In this document: one piece after another, positions 43,781 through 54,184 of the stretch
Layout of the letters: every line of letters begins with the position of its first letter
How positions within the stretch are numbered: position 1 is the first letter of the stretch
Assembly: GCF_031323975.1 (NCBI RefSeq)
Contig: NZ_JAVIWS010000001.1
Location: 806,001 to 870,000 of the forward strand
Source of the DNA: Escherichia ruysiae
Lineage (GTDB): Bacteria; Pseudomonadota; Gammaproteobacteria; Enterobacterales; Enterobacteriaceae
Reading direction: 5' to 3'
DNA length: 64,000 nt
The notes under the pieces: generated by a model
Database searches by the model: none
What the model saw: the letters and a program-made list of their open reading frames with translations, nothing else
Told to the model about the DNA's origin: nothing
Program-made: the position numbers and the translations under genes

Positions 43781-44259
43781 AATCCGGGTACTCCGGCACG
43801 CTTCTCAGCGAGAAAATAGGCGCGGCTGTTAGCGTGAACATTGTCACTGGCGAGCAGTGCGTCCGGCGTCAGCCAGCGGTAATCGTCATGCTGCTCATCC
43901 GGCAGTAACAGCTCTTCTTCCACTACTCTGAAGCGAAAACCGAGCACCACATAGTGAGTGGAGAAATCCGTGCCGGAGAAGTTATCGTCATAAAAGTGCT
44001 GCCAGACACCGTAAAACTGGCCTGCTGTTATCGGCAGACGCAGCCCCAGTTCCGCCATCGTCAGCCGCTCAAATGCGGCTTCCAGCGTTTCGTCTTTCTG
44101 CACGCGCCCTCCCGGCACAAACCAGTAACCCTGCGCCGGGCGGTTGGCTCTTTTGCCAAGCAGAAACTCGCCGCGACTGTTCTCAACAATAAAGTCGAGA
44201 GAGACAAGCGGAGTGGAGCGCACTACCGTGGCAAAGTCTTCCTGACGTAAAAACATCAT
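43777..44259 (-). CDS. gmm: GDP-mannose mannosyl hydrolase (Nudix)
   Basis: Hydrolyses GDP-mannose and GDP-glucose to GDP plus sugar, possibly balancing GDP-mannose flow. 160 residues (159 if the second of tandem ATGs is used). The Nudix box is the divergent form typical of this enzyme: [24 protein letters not shown], lacking the usual REUxEE glutamates, which explains C-O rather than P-O cleavage. Its start overlaps the fcl stop by one base. Confidence 0.95.
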   Translation of the reverse strand: MMFLRQEDFATVVRSTPLVSLDFIVENSRGEFLLGKRANRPAQGYWFVPGGRVQKDETLEAAFERLTMAELGLRLPITAGQFYGVWQHFYDDNFSGTDFSTHYVVLGFRFRVVEEELLLPDEQHDDYRWLTPDALLASDNVHANSRAYFLAEKRAGVPGL

Positions 44260-45224
44260 TACCCCCGAAAGCGGTCTTGATTCTCAAGGAACCACTGGTA
44301 AGTGCTGGCAAGCCCCGCTTCCAGTGAGATTTCGTGATACCAGCCAAGCTGATGCAGGCGCGTCACATCCAGCAGTTTGCGCGGCGTACCGTCCGGTTTG
44401 CTGGCATCAAAAACTACCCGACCTTTGTAACCCACCACTTTGGCGATGGTTTGCGCCAGCTCGCGGATAGTGCAGTCAACGCCCGTGCCGACGTTAATGT
44501 GCGACAGCATCGGCTGGGTGTTCTCCAGCCAGACTTCGTGCGCCAGCTCCATGACATGAATGCTTGCCGCCGCCATATCATCGACATGCAGAAATTCACG
44601 CATCGGTGTACCGCTGCCCCACACCACCACGTCCGGCGCATTCTGTGCCGTCGCCTCGTGGAAGCGGCGCAGCAATGCCGGGATCACGTGCGAGTTACTC
44701 GGATGGAAGTTGTCGTGCGGCCCGTACAGGTTAGTCGGCATAACCGAGCGGTAATCGCGTCCATACTGGCGGTTGTAAGATTCGCACAGTTTGATCCCGG
44801 CAATTTTGGCAATGGCATAAGGCTCGTTGGTCGGCTCCAGCGTACCCTGCAATAACTCGCTTTCTGCCATCGGCTGTTTTGCCAGTTTCGGGTAGATACA
44901 GGACGATCCGAGAAACAGCAGTTTGTTCACGTCGTTCTGATGCGCGGCGTGAATGATGTTGCTCTCAATCATCATGTTCTGGTAGATGAAATCCGCCGGA
45001 TACGTGTTGTTGGCGACAATACCGCCCACTTTCGCCGCCGCCAGATAGACCTGGTCAATGCGCTCGCTGGCAAAGAAATCATGCACCGCACGGCTATCCA
45101 GAAGGTTCAGCTCGTCGCGGGTGCGTAATACCAGTTCCACATCACCGCGCTGTTCGAGCTGCCGCCTGATGGCGGAACCGACCATCCCGCGATGGCCAGC
45201 GATAAAAATGCGTTGTTTACTCAT
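44259..45224 (-). CDS. fcl: GDP-L-fucose synthase
   Basis: NADPH-dependent epimerase-reductase converting GDP-4-oxo-6-deoxymannose to GDP-L-fucose. 321 residues. NADP loop [29 protein letters not shown] with the catalytic serine, and [11 protein letters not shown] carrying the YxxxK pair. Follows gmd by two bases and works directly after it. Confidence 0.97.
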   Translation of the reverse strand: MSKQRIFIAGHRGMVGSAIRRQLEQRGDVELVLRTRDELNLLDSRAVHDFFASERIDQVYLAAAKVGGIVANNTYPADFIYQNMMIESNIIHAAHQNDVNKLLFLGSSCIYPKLAKQPMAESELLQGTLEPTNEPYAIAKIAGIKLCESYNRQYGRDYRSVMPTNLYGPHDNFHPSNSHVIPALLRRFHEATAQNAPDVVVWGSGTPMREFLHVDDMAAASIHVMELAHEVWLENTQPMLSHINVGTGVDCTIRELAQTIAKVVGYKGRVVFDASKPDGTPRKLLDVTRLHQLGWYHEISLEAGLASTYQWFLENQDRFRG

Positions 45225-45226
45225 GC

Positions 45227-46348
45227 TTATGACTCCAGCGCAATCGCCACGTCGTAGCCGTGAGATTTCAGCAGAGAGTGTTTTTTCGCCGCTTCGAGGT
45301 CATTAGCCACCATTTCAGACACCATCTCTCTGAGGGTGATTTCTGGTTTCCAGCCCAGCTTTTCGTGCGCTTTGGTCGGGTCGCCGAGCAGCGTTTCAAC
45401 TTCAGCCGGACGGAAGTAGCGTGGGTCAACGGCGATAATCACATCGCCCGGTTTAACGCCCGGCGCGTCATGCCCGGTGACGGAAACCACAATGCCCTTC
45501 TCTTCAACGCCCGTGCCTTCAAAGCGCAGTTTGATACCCAACTGTGCCGCCGCCATTTCCACGAACTGACGCACGGAGTACTGAACGCCGGTAGCAATTA
45601 CGAAATCTTCTGGCTGTTCTTGTTGCAGCATCATCCACTGCATTTTTACGTAGTCTTTGGCATGGCCCCAGTCACGCAGGGAATCCATATTGCCGAGGTA
45701 CAGGCACGACTCCAGCCCCTGGGCGATGTTGGCGATTGCGCGGGTGATTTTGCGGGTGACGAAGGTTTCGCCACGGCGCGGAGATTCATGGTTAAACAGA
45801 ATGCCGTTGCAGGCGTACATGCCGTAGGATTCGCGGTAGTTAACGGTGATCCAGTAGGCGTACAATTTGGCGACGGCATACGGAGAGCGCGGGTAGAACG
45901 GCGTGGTCTCTTTCTGCGGGATTTCCTGCACCAGACCGTAAAGTTCAGAAGTGGAAGCCTGATAAAAACGGGTTTTCTTTTCCAGACCGAGGAAGCGAAT
46001 CGCCTCCAGCAGACGCAGCGTGCCCATCGCATCAACGTCTGCGGTATATTCCGGTGACTCAAAAGAAACCGCAACGTGGCTCATTGCGCCCAGGTTGTAT
46101 ACTTCGTCCGGCTGCACTTCACGCAAAATACGCGTCAGGTTGGAAGTATCACTCAGGTCGCCATAATGCAGATGGAATTTCGGGTTGCAGGTGTGCGGAT
46201 CCTGATAAATGTGATCCACGCGCTCGGTGTTGAATGACGATGCACGACGCTTAATGCCATGCACCTCGTAACCTTTCTCCAGCAGCAATTCTGCCAGGTA
46301 AGAACCATCCTGTCCGGTTACACCGGTGATGAGAGCGACTTTTGACAT
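45227..46348 (-). CDS. gmd: GDP-mannose 4,6-dehydratase
   Basis: 373 residues. NADP(H)-binding [14 protein letters not shown], catalytic STSELYG and [10 protein letters not shown] (Y157/K161), and [13 protein letters not shown] for cofactor specificity. It makes GDP-4-oxo-6-deoxy-D-mannose, first step of GDP-fucose formation. Strong AGAGGAA ribosome site before the ATG. Confidence 0.97.
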   Translation of the reverse strand: MSKVALITGVTGQDGSYLAELLLEKGYEVHGIKRRASSFNTERVDHIYQDPHTCNPKFHLHYGDLSDTSNLTRILREVQPDEVYNLGAMSHVAVSFESPEYTADVDAMGTLRLLEAIRFLGLEKKTRFYQASTSELYGLVQEIPQKETTPFYPRSPYAVAKLYAYWITVNYRESYGMYACNGILFNHESPRRGETFVTRKITRAIANIAQGLESCLYLGNMDSLRDWGHAKDYVKMQWMMLQQEQPEDFVIATGVQYSVRQFVEMAAAQLGIKLRFEGTGVEEKGIVVSVTGHDAPGVKPGDVIIAVDPRYFRPAEVETLLGDPTKAHEKLGWKPEITLREMVSEMVANDLEAAKKHSLLKSHGYDVAIALES

Positions 46349-46374
46349 GTCTTATTCCTCTGTATTTTTTGAAT

Positions 46375-46923
46375 TTATTCAGTTTCAACGCGTTCGCGTA
46401 TCACCACTGCGGGGTTCCCCCGGCAAATGGCATTTGCCGGAAGCGATTTAAAAACACTGCTTCGCGCACCCACGACGGTGCCATCGCCGATCGTGACGCC
46501 AGGGGCAACAAAGACATCGGTTGCCAGCCAGCATTTCTCACCAATCACAATGGGCGTGGCGTTAATGGTGAAATGACTACTTGCATGGTCGTGGCTACCG
46601 GTGCATAAATAACTTTTTTGCGATATCACCGAATGTGCGCCAATGGTTATTTCACCGAGGGTATATAAATTGACCTCATCGCCGACCCACGCGTAATCAC
46701 CTAAGGTTAATTTCCACGGATAGGTAATTTTTACTGACGGACGAATAACTACGTTTTTTCCTATTTTTGCGCCGAATAAACGTAATAAAAATGCCCGCCA
46801 GCGATACAATACTTGTGGCGACCAGGCAAATATTGTTGCCTGTACTGCCCACCACAATTGCACTTTAATAGCGTTGCCGCCCCGGAACCCTTTCGGCACC
46901 GAGAAACCACTTAAATCTTGCAT
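46375..46923 (-). CDS. wcaF: Colanic acid O-acetyltransferase WcaF
   Basis: 182-residue hexapeptide-repeat acyltransferase (left-handed beta helix: IGKNVVI, VGDEVNL, IGAHSV, IGDGTV, VGARSS). The catalytic histidine is probably in TGSHDHASSHF. One of two acetyltransferases in the cluster (with WcaB) that acetylate fucose residues. Sits between wcaE and gmd. Confidence 0.95.
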   Translation of the reverse strand: MQDLSGFSVPKGFRGGNAIKVQLWWAVQATIFAWSPQVLYRWRAFLLRLFGAKIGKNVVIRPSVKITYPWKLTLGDYAWVGDEVNLYTLGEITIGAHSVISQKSYLCTGSHDHASSHFTINATPIVIGEKCWLATDVFVAPGVTIGDGTVVGARSSVFKSLPANAICRGNPAVVIRERVETE

Positions 46924-46938
46924 CGTTTTCCCTTATAT

Positions 46939-47685
46939 TCAGCTTTTGTTATATAAGGCTTTCGTCTTTGAGGTAGTACGTTGGCGTAAATGCCAGGATA
47001 ATTCTGCCCAGAAGCCAGGTACATGTAATATTTGCCGTTGGACTTTTTTCGCGTCTGCACACAATTCCATATTATTAGTGGTAGATACCCCACCCATAGA
47101 AAATTCAGACACCAGACCATTGAGTTTTTTAAATGCATAACCGGCTTTATACATTTTGGCTGCCAGGGCGTAATCGGAAGAAACTTTATATTCCAGGTCA
47201 TAACGCCATTTTTTCAAACCGGATACCGGGAAAAATATCGCCTGATGACTGGCGGGCAGGCTGTGATAAATATACCAGCCCGGTTTGGCGCTACGTTTAA
47301 TTTTATGCCCGTCGCCAAAATCCAGCAGCGCATCGCCGGTGATCATCACGTTATCTTTTTGCATTTTTAACTTACGGACAAAAATTGCGGCATCCTGATG
47401 AAAAATATCGCCCGAGTTGAGAAACAACGCGAACTTGCCTTGTGCCATCGCAATGCCCTTGTTCATGGCGTCGTAGATACCGTTATCTGGCTCGCTGACA
47501 AAGCGTAGGTTATAGATACCATTGAGGTTTTCCAGATACTCACGGGTGCCGTCGTTGGAACCGCCATCGACAACAATCCATTCGAAGCTGATATCGTCAG
47601 CCTGCGCCAGATGCGCCAGCGAGGCATGCGTTTTGACTATCCCTTCGAGGTTACGAAACGCGACAGTGATTATGCTAAGCAACAT
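46939..47685 (-). CDS. wcaE: Colanic acid glycosyltransferase WcaE
   Basis: 248 residues, GT2 family, predicted fucosyltransferase. [21 protein letters not shown] at the start, [12 protein letters not shown] for nucleotide binding, and LNSGDIF in place of the DxD metal site. Ten bases after wcaD. Confidence 0.95.
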   Translation of the reverse strand: MLLSIITVAFRNLEGIVKTHASLAHLAQADDISFEWIVVDGGSNDGTREYLENLNGIYNLRFVSEPDNGIYDAMNKGIAMAQGKFALFLNSGDIFHQDAAIFVRKLKMQKDNVMITGDALLDFGDGHKIKRSAKPGWYIYHSLPASHQAIFFPVSGLKKWRYDLEYKVSSDYALAAKMYKAGYAFKKLNGLVSEFSMGGVSTTNNMELCADAKKVQRQILHVPGFWAELSWHLRQRTTSKTKALYNKS

Positions 47686-47695
47686 GTTCTTATTC

Positions 47696-48913
47696 TTACC
47701 TCGTAATATTTAACGCTTTTCGCAAAATAAACGGACAGACGATTAAAAAAGCATATTCCGGGCTAAATATCGAACCGGTAAAAAACAGCGATACCGGCGT
47801 AAAAAGATAAAGCTGCACGCGAAAATTACGATTATCGCCAAAAGCGTTGAGCATCATTTTTATCACTTTCCCCATGTACCACAGAGATAAAAACACCGCG
47901 AACCAGGAAAAGTAAATAATCAGCAGATACAAACCATTGTCTATGGTTTTTCCGACATCCGCACCGTTAAATATTCCGAATGATGCGACATATTCATAAA
48001 GTGAGCCAAATCTGACTACACCGTCAATATGGGTCAAAGAATAACCGACCATCACCAGCGGACCGACAATACGATAATACGATGACGACCCTTCTGTGCC
48101 TAAATCTCCCAGACGGGTGGAAATATAAGGAAACGCGATTACCACACCAATCAGGAATACAGCCAGAGAAATCAATGCTAACGGTAACTTTTTCTTAATC
48201 GCTTCTTTATTCAGATACTGAAATGCCCACTCCAGCAAATAAAACAGGATAAAGGTCATAACACCTGAAAACGATCCGGATAATATTATTCCTGAGAGAA
48301 TCATAGCATCAGTTTTAGGCGTTTTGATACCAAACTGTTTGATACTGAGCCAAATTGAGATTAACGCCAGAGCGAAAAATGCTGGTTCGAAATAAAGTGC
48401 CGTAGTTCGCTTACCGCCGAATTTAATGAAATTCAGTACATAGCTGTTGCTGTAAATCAGATATTTCGAAATCGACTCCATAATACTGCTGCCGCCGGTG
48501 AGAATAATTTGCGCCATCTCCACCGCCGCCAGCGCCACCACCAGCCCAACCACCAGATAAAAGAAACGTAATATCTTGCGATGGTTGTGTGGCGAAATCG
48601 TTTTAAAGCGAATGCTCCACACCATGCCAATAATGATCACAATATAGACAAATAGCATGGTTGAAGTGACGTATTTACTGGCATCCAAAGACTGACCAAA
48701 CAAATAGTTAAACGCCGTGAGCCCCGCGCCAATCCCTAACGCTATCATCAATTTTTTAACGCTGATGCGCTCTAAAAACAGCAGCAGCAAGACAGGTAAA
48801 AAAGTGACGATGGTGATGGGGAAACTTTCGCCAAGCTGGGCGATTTTGACGTTAACCAGCAGGTAGATCAGCGGCAGCAGCAGGTAGCTACAGATTCTGA
48901 TAGACGTTGACAT
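47696..48913 (-). CDS. wcaD: Colanic acid polymerase WcaD
   Basis: 405 residues, about 11 membrane helices, the Wzy-type polymerase of the colanic system. The ATG at 48913 ([13 protein letters not shown]) lies inside the 3' end of wcaC (26-base overlap); the frame extends further upstream but only as a shadow of wcaC. Periplasmic loops include [15 protein letters not shown], similar to the conserved arginine-containing loops of polymerases. Confidence 0.94.
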   Translation of the reverse strand: MSTSIRICSYLLLPLIYLLVNVKIAQLGESFPITIVTFLPVLLLLFLERISVKKLMIALGIGAGLTAFNYLFGQSLDASKYVTSTMLFVYIVIIIGMVWSIRFKTISPHNHRKILRFFYLVVGLVVALAAVEMAQIILTGGSSIMESISKYLIYSNSYVLNFIKFGGKRTTALYFEPAFFALALISIWLSIKQFGIKTPKTDAMILSGIILSGSFSGVMTFILFYLLEWAFQYLNKEAIKKKLPLALISLAVFLIGVVIAFPYISTRLGDLGTEGSSSYYRIVGPLVMVGYSLTHIDGVVRFGSLYEYVASFGIFNGADVGKTIDNGLYLLIIYFSWFAVFLSLWYMGKVIKMMLNAFGDNRNFRVQLYLFTPVSLFFTGSIFSPEYAFLIVCPFILRKALNITR

Positions 48914-50105
48914 ACTCCTCCAGCATCTGTTGTCCACTGTAGGCGGCGCGGCTGCGCTGGCTGAACTCAGCCAGCGTGGTACCAAATATCGCCTGTGCGA
49001 TTTCCGGTTTGCTTAACTGCACCAGTTGCAGCACCTCTTCTTCGCTGACGGTTTTACCACCGGATTTTTGCAGTACTTCCCGCGCTGCGTCGCTATGGGT
49101 AGCAATCACCGGCACACCAATCGATAGCGCCTCACACAAAATCAGCGGGTAGTTATCGACACCAGAACTGAAGACCAGCGCGTCCATTTGATTGAGCGCA
49201 CTCATCAGCTTACGTTTGTCGGTTTCAAAGCCGTGATTGACCACATTACCAGCGGTGAACGGCGAGAACTTACCGAAGGTATGCAGTTCGATTTTGTCTC
49301 CCAGCGCCATCATCTCGCGCACCAGTTGCTGGTTAGTTTTGCCGTCGTAACGCAGGTCATGCGCCACCACCGCGATTTTCGGCTTGCCCTGGGTTTCGCG
49401 CACCGGAGGCAAATCCGCCAGAATCGCTTCGGTTGCCATATCAATACCGTTATTGATAATCCGGCAACGCCCTGGGCCATACAGGCTATTGAAAGCGTCA
49501 GCCACATGCTGGCTGGGGGAAATAAACTGACAGCCCAGCGCCAGCATCTCGCGGAACAACTGGCGTTTACCCGCCACCAGCTGGTGTGCGCGATCAATCT
49601 TCACCGGTGGATAGTTATTTAAGGTCGGGCATTTCTGGCAGCCCGTTTTCCAGCCTTCGCAACCGTCGGTAAAGGCGCAGCGCCCGGTAACGCTCCAGTG
49701 ATCATGCAGCGTCCAGACCAGAGTGATGTCTGGTTTGTGGTTTTTCACTTTTTCGCAAAAGCGCACCACGCTGTTAAGATTCAACCAGTAGCTGTGCAAC
49801 ACATGAAAATGCAGGACTACCGGCCCCGAAGTGCGGGTTATGGAACGATACAACTCATTGAAATTGCCAAACAGATCGCGATTAAACAGACGAAACAGCG
49901 CGATGTTCGCCATCGCGGTCATCCGAGGCGTATGTTTGATGACCTGCGGATAGTTCTGATGGCTGACGCTCTCTTTGCCGCCTTTGCCGTAGCCGTAGAC
50001 AAAATGTGACGCCAGCCCCTGTTGCAGCGCACGCTGGTGGAGATCTAACGCCACACCTGCCGCCCCGCCTTCCGCCAGTCGCACATTAAATTGCAGAATA
50101 TTCAT
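48888..50105 (-). CDS. wcaC: Colanic acid glycosyltransferase WcaC
   Basis: 405 residues, GT4 family, predicted galactosyltransferase. N-terminal FNVRLAEGGAAGVALDLHQ, central CEGWKTGCQKCPTL cysteine cluster, and donor-site SSGVDNYPLILCEALSIGVPVIATHS. Overlaps wcaB by four bases and wcaD by 26. Confidence 0.95.
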   Translation of the reverse strand: MNILQFNVRLAEGGAAGVALDLHQRALQQGLASHFVYGYGKGGKESVSHQNYPQVIKHTPRMTAMANIALFRLFNRDLFGNFNELYRSITRTSGPVVLHFHVLHSYWLNLNSVVRFCEKVKNHKPDITLVWTLHDHWSVTGRCAFTDGCEGWKTGCQKCPTLNNYPPVKIDRAHQLVAGKRQLFREMLALGCQFISPSQHVADAFNSLYGPGRCRIINNGIDMATEAILADLPPVRETQGKPKIAVVAHDLRYDGKTNQQLVREMMALGDKIELHTFGKFSPFTAGNVVNHGFETDKRKLMSALNQMDALVFSSGVDNYPLILCEALSIGVPVIATHSDAAREVLQKSGGKTVSEEEVLQLVQLSKPEIAQAIFGTTLAEFSQRSRAAYSGQQMLEEYVNVYQNL

Positions 50106-50590
50106 TTAATTACCTTCACTCGCGCTTTTTCTCCCACCACCAGCGCGTTGTCCGGGACAGAGTCGAGCACCACGCTGCCCGCGCCCACGGTGACGTTGTT
50201 ACCAAGCGTGATATCACCCAGAATAATGACGTTGGCACCAAGTTCGACGCCATTGCCAATGTGTGGACATGCCATGTTATCGGCGCCACGATTGCCGATA
50301 GTGACGCCGTGGCGAATGGTGAAATCATCCCCCGCGACCACGTTTTTATTGATCACTACGGCGTAACCGTGATGGATAGTAAAACGGCGGCCAATGGTCG
50401 CGGCGGCCTGGATTTCATAACCGAAAAAGCATTCAGTGATAATGCGATACAGCACCAGCAGCGGAGCCGCCCACAGATTATTGAGGGCGTTCTTTTTGCG
50501 CCACACCGAGCAAAAATGGGCGACACGATAGGCGAGAACCATGCAGCACGGGCGTAAACTCCAGCTGTTGGCGCGCAGATCTTCCAGCAT
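50102..50590 (-). CDS. wcaB: Colanic acid O-acetyltransferase WcaB
   Basis: 162 residues resembling serine acetyltransferase: a helical N-terminus followed by hexapeptide repeats (IGRRFTIHHGYAVVIN, IGNGVELGANVI, LGNNVTVGAGSVV). The catalytic histidine is probably in IHHGYA. Partner of WcaF in acetylating the repeat unit. Two bases after wcaA. Confidence 0.95.
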   Translation of the reverse strand: MLEDLRANSWSLRPCCMVLAYRVAHFCSVWRKKNALNNLWAAPLLVLYRIITECFFGYEIQAAATIGRRFTIHHGYAVVINKNVVAGDDFTIRHGVTIGNRGADNMACPHIGNGVELGANVIILGDITLGNNVTVGAGSVVLDSVPDNALVVGEKARVKVIK

Positions 50591-50592
50591 CC

Positions 50593-51432
50593 TTAACGCC
50601 CCCGTATTCCATCAGCCAGACGTTTGCCGTTACGCACCGACAGTAGCGTCAACAAAGTCCGCCAGGTCATGCGTTTATTGCGGATCTGGTAGAGGGTAAA
50701 CAGCTGATATTTTTTGCTGGCGCGGTCAAATTTGTCTTTGTGCTTGCGGTAAAAGTGGAAGTATCCGGAGAATTTTTTCGGTGACGAGGTGATCTGCATT
50801 TCACCGTGATTGATATGCAGGATCTGCGTCGCTTCTTCCACTTTCCACGGTTCGCCATACTCCACCACCATCCGCAGGAAGATGTCGTAATCCTGTGCCG
50901 CTTTCAGTTCGGTATCGAACAAACACTCTTTGAAACGCCACGCCCAGGTAAAGACCTGATTGCCAATGATATTGCGTTTATAGAACAGGCGGCGTGAATA
51001 CGGCGATTTGGGATACAGTGGCAAACTTGCCGGTTGGGAATAGACTTCGCCCTGGCAAACGTAATCGTTAGCGTACAAAAAGGCGTGAGTGACCAGTTGC
51101 TGTTTATGGGCGAGGAAGACGCTCAGGCGGTTGGGCGTCCATTCATCATCGTCATCGATCCCGGTAATGTATTCCCCTTGCGCCAGCATAATAGCCTGGT
51201 TACGTACCGCGCACGCCCCGCTGTTAATGTCGTTGTGAATGTAGGTAATACGCGGATCGTTGAGGGCGGTGACGTACTGTTGCAGTTGTTCCCAGGAGGT
51301 GGAGCAATCATCCACGATGATCATCTCCCAGTTACTGTAGTCCTGGCGCAGGACCGATTTTATCGCCCGAATCGCCAGTTGTTGGCGGTTCCAGGTCGGC
51401 ATATAGATTGAGATCAGCGGATTTTCTTTCAT
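50593..51432 (-). CDS. wcaA: Colanic acid glycosyltransferase WcaA
   Basis: 279 residues, GT2 family. ISIYMPTWNRQQLAIRAIKSVL, IIVDDCSTS and the DDDDEW metal motif mark a GT-A fold. The frame runs upstream to 51549 through a REP element, but the ATG at 51432 behind an AGAACAACC-type weak ribosome site gives the known start MKENPLIS. It follows wzc after a 138-base gap holding a REP element. Confidence 0.95.
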   Translation of the reverse strand: MKENPLISIYMPTWNRQQLAIRAIKSVLRQDYSNWEMIIVDDCSTSWEQLQQYVTALNDPRITYIHNDINSGACAVRNQAIMLAQGEYITGIDDDDEWTPNRLSVFLAHKQQLVTHAFLYANDYVCQGEVYSQPASLPLYPKSPYSRRLFYKRNIIGNQVFTWAWRFKECLFDTELKAAQDYDIFLRMVVEYGEPWKVEEATQILHINHGEMQITSSPKKFSGYFHFYRKHKDKFDRASKKYQLFTLYQIRNKRMTWRTLLTLLSVRNGKRLADGIRGR

Positions 51433-51466
51433 AGGTTGTTCTCCCGACTTATGAGCTGGTTTGCTT

Positions 51467-51559
51467 GCCGGATGCGGCGTGAACGCCTTATCCGGCCTAC
51501 GGGGCGATGCGAATGCAGTGAACGTAGGTCGGATAAGATGCGTCAGCATCGCATCCGAC
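51467..51559. repeat. REP/BIME element between wzc and wcaA
   Basis: GCCGGATGCGGCGTGAACGCCTTATCCGGCCTAC and GTAGGTCGGATAAGATGCGTCAGCATCGCATCCGAC flank a short spacer. It divides the export genes (wza-wzb-wzc) from the assembly genes, where differential expression would be useful; that effect is inference. Confidence 0.94.
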
Positions 51560-51570
51560 AGCGGATCTCG

Positions 51571-53733
51571 TTATTTCACATCCGACTTATATTCGTATTC
51601 GTAATAGCCATAATCCTGATACGCGCTGGCGCGGCGGAAGATGGAGTTCAGAATCACCCCTTTCACCGGAATACCGTTTTGCTCAAAGCGGCTCAGGCTG
51701 GTTTCCACTTCTTTTAAGGTGTTGACTGCATAACGCGCTACCATCAACGTGGTTCCGGCGTGACGACCAACAATCGCTGCATCGGTTACCGCCAGAATCG
51801 GCGGCGTATCAATCAACACCAGGTCGTAGTTTTTACTCGCCCAGCTCACCAGTTCGGCAAAGCGTTCGCTCATCAATAGTTCAGAAGGATTTGGCGGCAC
51901 CTGACCGCGCGGGATCAGGTCAAATTTGGGAATCGAAGTGGGTTTAGCAGCGGTAGTAATATCGCCCTGACCAAGCAAAATCTCTGACAGGCCATTGACG
52001 TTATTGGTGCCCAACAGCTCGTGGGTATAGCCTTTGCGCATATCGCAGTCGATCAACAACACCCGTTTATTGGTCTGGCTGATCACCGCCGCCAGGTTGG
52101 CGCAGACAAAGGTTTTACCGATTGACGGGCTAACCCCGGTCATCATCAACACATTGTTCTGCGCCTGCATCATCGCGAAGTGCAGACTGGTACGCAGACT
52201 GCGGATGGCTTCAATCGCCAGATCGGTTGGATTCCCCACCGCCAATAGCTGGCTCTGTTTATAGCGTTTAACCCCTTTGATGGTTTTGACGCTATCGCGC
52301 GCTTTCTGCCATTCCGACAGCGGGATGCTGGCATAGACGCTAATACCGTGTTCTTCCAGCACTTGTGGACTTTCGATGCCGCGATTAAACAGCGAGCGCA
52401 GCAGCACACCAACAATGGAGAGCATCAGGCCAAGAATAATCGCACCGAGAATAATCAGCCCTTTCTTCGGTTTCAGCACGCCAGGCTGGGTGATTGCCGG
52501 GTCAACAATGCGCACATCGCCAACGGTGCTGGCTTCGGTGATTTTCAGCTCCTGCTCTTTGTTCAGCAGTTGCATATAGACCTGCTGACCAGACTCGACA
52601 TCGCGGGTCAGACGCACAATCTCCTGCTGGGTTTTCGGCATCGCCGTTACGCGACCGTTAAGTTTGGCTTTTTCGTCTTCCAGCGCCTGACGTTTCTCCA
52701 GCAGCGTGCGATACGCCGGGTGAACTTTGGTGAACAGCTTAGAAATTTCCGCCTCTTTAAAGGTCAGTTCGTTCAGCTGCGCGTCGATGTTCACCATCGA
52801 ATCGAGCACCGCTTTCGCTTCCAGCGGCAGATCAACAGAATCTTTATCCTGACGGAAGGCATTCAGTTTGTTTTCGGCAACATCGAGGCGGCTGCGCACT
52901 TCCGGCAATTGTTGCGCGAGGAAAGCGAGGCTTTTCGACGCTTCCGCCGATTTGCGCTCAATATTTTGTTCCTGATAGTTACGAGCGATGCTGTTAAGAA
53001 TGTCGCGGATCTGTTCGCGATCTTCACCGGTATAAGTCAGGCTCAGTACGCCAGCGTCTTTGCCGTTCTCCGTTACCGTCAGACTGTTTTGCAGTTGATT
53101 GATCATCCCCAGCGTGGAGTATTTGGTGACGGTAAACTCACTCCCCGGGCTGGCGTGAATGGCTTCAACCATCAGCGTGACGCCTTCTTTTTTCAGCATC
53201 TGGCCCGCTTGCCCACGGGCGCTAAAACCACTGTCGCTACTCAGCGTGTAGTTTTTGTTGTCCAGAACATTAAGTGTAAACACCTGATCTGCCATTTCTT
53301 TTGGACGGTTAAAGGTGGTGACTTTCACCGTCTCATTCTGACGTCCCATCAGGCGCTCCCAGCCCGCGCCGAAAATCGGGAAGGTGTTTTTGCTCACCGC
53401 AATATCGAGGTCAAGATCGTCTACCGTTTTACCGAGTACCAGACGCGAACGAATCAACTGGATCTCAGCGTCCGAGGCTGGCGGTTTGTTGGCTAACGCC
53501 GAACCAATGTCCTGCACCAGCGAATTGCCGCCGCTTTGTTCGATTTGTACCAGCGCGTCGGCGCTATAAATCGGCGTGGCGAAGAAGGTGTAAATCACAG
53601 CACAGAGAGCGAACACGGCGGTGATACCAATCACCCACCAGCGCGCTTCAATGACGGTGCCGACCAGGCGACCGATATCGATTTCATCACTGCCCGTTAC
53701 CGGAGCGGCATGTTGTTTTACTTTTTCTGTCAT
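51571..53733 (-). CDS. wzc: Tyrosine autokinase Wzc, colanic acid co-polymerase
   Basis: 720 residues. A Wzz-like periplasmic domain lies between two membrane helices (about 32-52 and 425-445), followed by a cytosolic BY-kinase domain. Walker A GVSPSIGKTF holds K540, Walker A' is VLLIDCDMR, Walker B is LVLIDTPPI. The C-terminal tyrosine cluster YQDYGYYEYEY is the autophosphorylation site. Cycles of phosphorylation and removal by Wzb control octamer assembly and polymer export. The ATG at 53733 (MTEKVKQH) is preferred over the longer frame to 53769. Two bases after wzb. Confidence 0.97.
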   Translation of the reverse strand: MTEKVKQHAAPVTGSDEIDIGRLVGTVIEARWWVIGITAVFALCAVIYTFFATPIYSADALVQIEQSGGNSLVQDIGSALANKPPASDAEIQLIRSRLVLGKTVDDLDLDIAVSKNTFPIFGAGWERLMGRQNETVKVTTFNRPKEMADQVFTLNVLDNKNYTLSSDSGFSARGQAGQMLKKEGVTLMVEAIHASPGSEFTVTKYSTLGMINQLQNSLTVTENGKDAGVLSLTYTGEDREQIRDILNSIARNYQEQNIERKSAEASKSLAFLAQQLPEVRSRLDVAENKLNAFRQDKDSVDLPLEAKAVLDSMVNIDAQLNELTFKEAEISKLFTKVHPAYRTLLEKRQALEDEKAKLNGRVTAMPKTQQEIVRLTRDVESGQQVYMQLLNKEQELKITEASTVGDVRIVDPAITQPGVLKPKKGLIILGAIILGLMLSIVGVLLRSLFNRGIESPQVLEEHGISVYASIPLSEWQKARDSVKTIKGVKRYKQSQLLAVGNPTDLAIEAIRSLRTSLHFAMMQAQNNVLMMTGVSPSIGKTFVCANLAAVISQTNKRVLLIDCDMRKGYTHELLGTNNVNGLSEILLGQGDITTAAKPTSIPKFDLIPRGQVPPNPSELLMSERFAELVSWASKNYDLVLIDTPPILAVTDAAIVGRHAGTTLMVARYAVNTLKEVETSLSRFEQNGIPVKGVILNSIFRRASAYQDYGYYEYEYKSDVK

Positions 53734-53735
53734 TC

Positions 53736-54179
53736 TTATACCTGCTCTGCGTTCAATGCCTGCGCCCACTGGCGGGCAGACCGTTCAAGTAATGTGTACA
53801 CCGCTGCAAACGTTTCCCGGCTTTTGCGATACGGATCGGGGATTTCACATTCGTTATCCCAGTGACCAAACAGCATCACTTTGCCGCGCATCTCCGGCGC
53901 CATCTCGCATAAGCGTTCAATATGGCGCTTTTCCATGGTCAAAATCAGGTCATAGTTGCGACACAGGCGGCGGCTGATTTGCCGTGCACAGTGACCTTCC
54001 AGAGACAGTTGATGCTCGGCGGCGACGCTGATGGCGGTAGGATCAGCGCCCTTACCGACCAGCGCGCCGAGTCCAGCGGACTCCACATTCAGCTCCGGGT
54101 GATAACGTTGCAGTAAGCGTTCCGCCGTCGGGGAACGGCAAATATTGCCGACACAGACAACTAAAATGTTGTTAAACAT
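53736..54179 (-). CDS. wzb: Low-molecular-weight protein tyrosine phosphatase Wzb
   Basis: 147 residues. The P-loop CVGNICRSPTAERLL starts at nucleophile C9 with R15, and the general acid aspartate lies in IPDPYRK near residue 115. It dephosphorylates Wzc. Lies between wza and wzc. Confidence 0.97.
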   Translation of the reverse strand: MFNNILVVCVGNICRSPTAERLLQRYHPELNVESAGLGALVGKGADPTAISVAAEHQLSLEGHCARQISRRLCRNYDLILTMEKRHIERLCEMAPEMRGKVMLFGHWDNECEIPDPYRKSRETFAAVYTLLERSARQWAQALNAEQV

Positions 54180-54184
54180 GACGA

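Noticed and set aside
45260..46057. 265-codon open frame on the plus strand across gmd
   Set aside because: Antisense shadow of gmd with no recognisable domain or ribosome site.
52348..53496. 382-codon open frame on the plus strand across wzc
   Set aside because: It is antisense to a well-recognised gene with fitting codon usage, and its His/Gln/Arg-rich composition is typical of a reverse-frame shadow.
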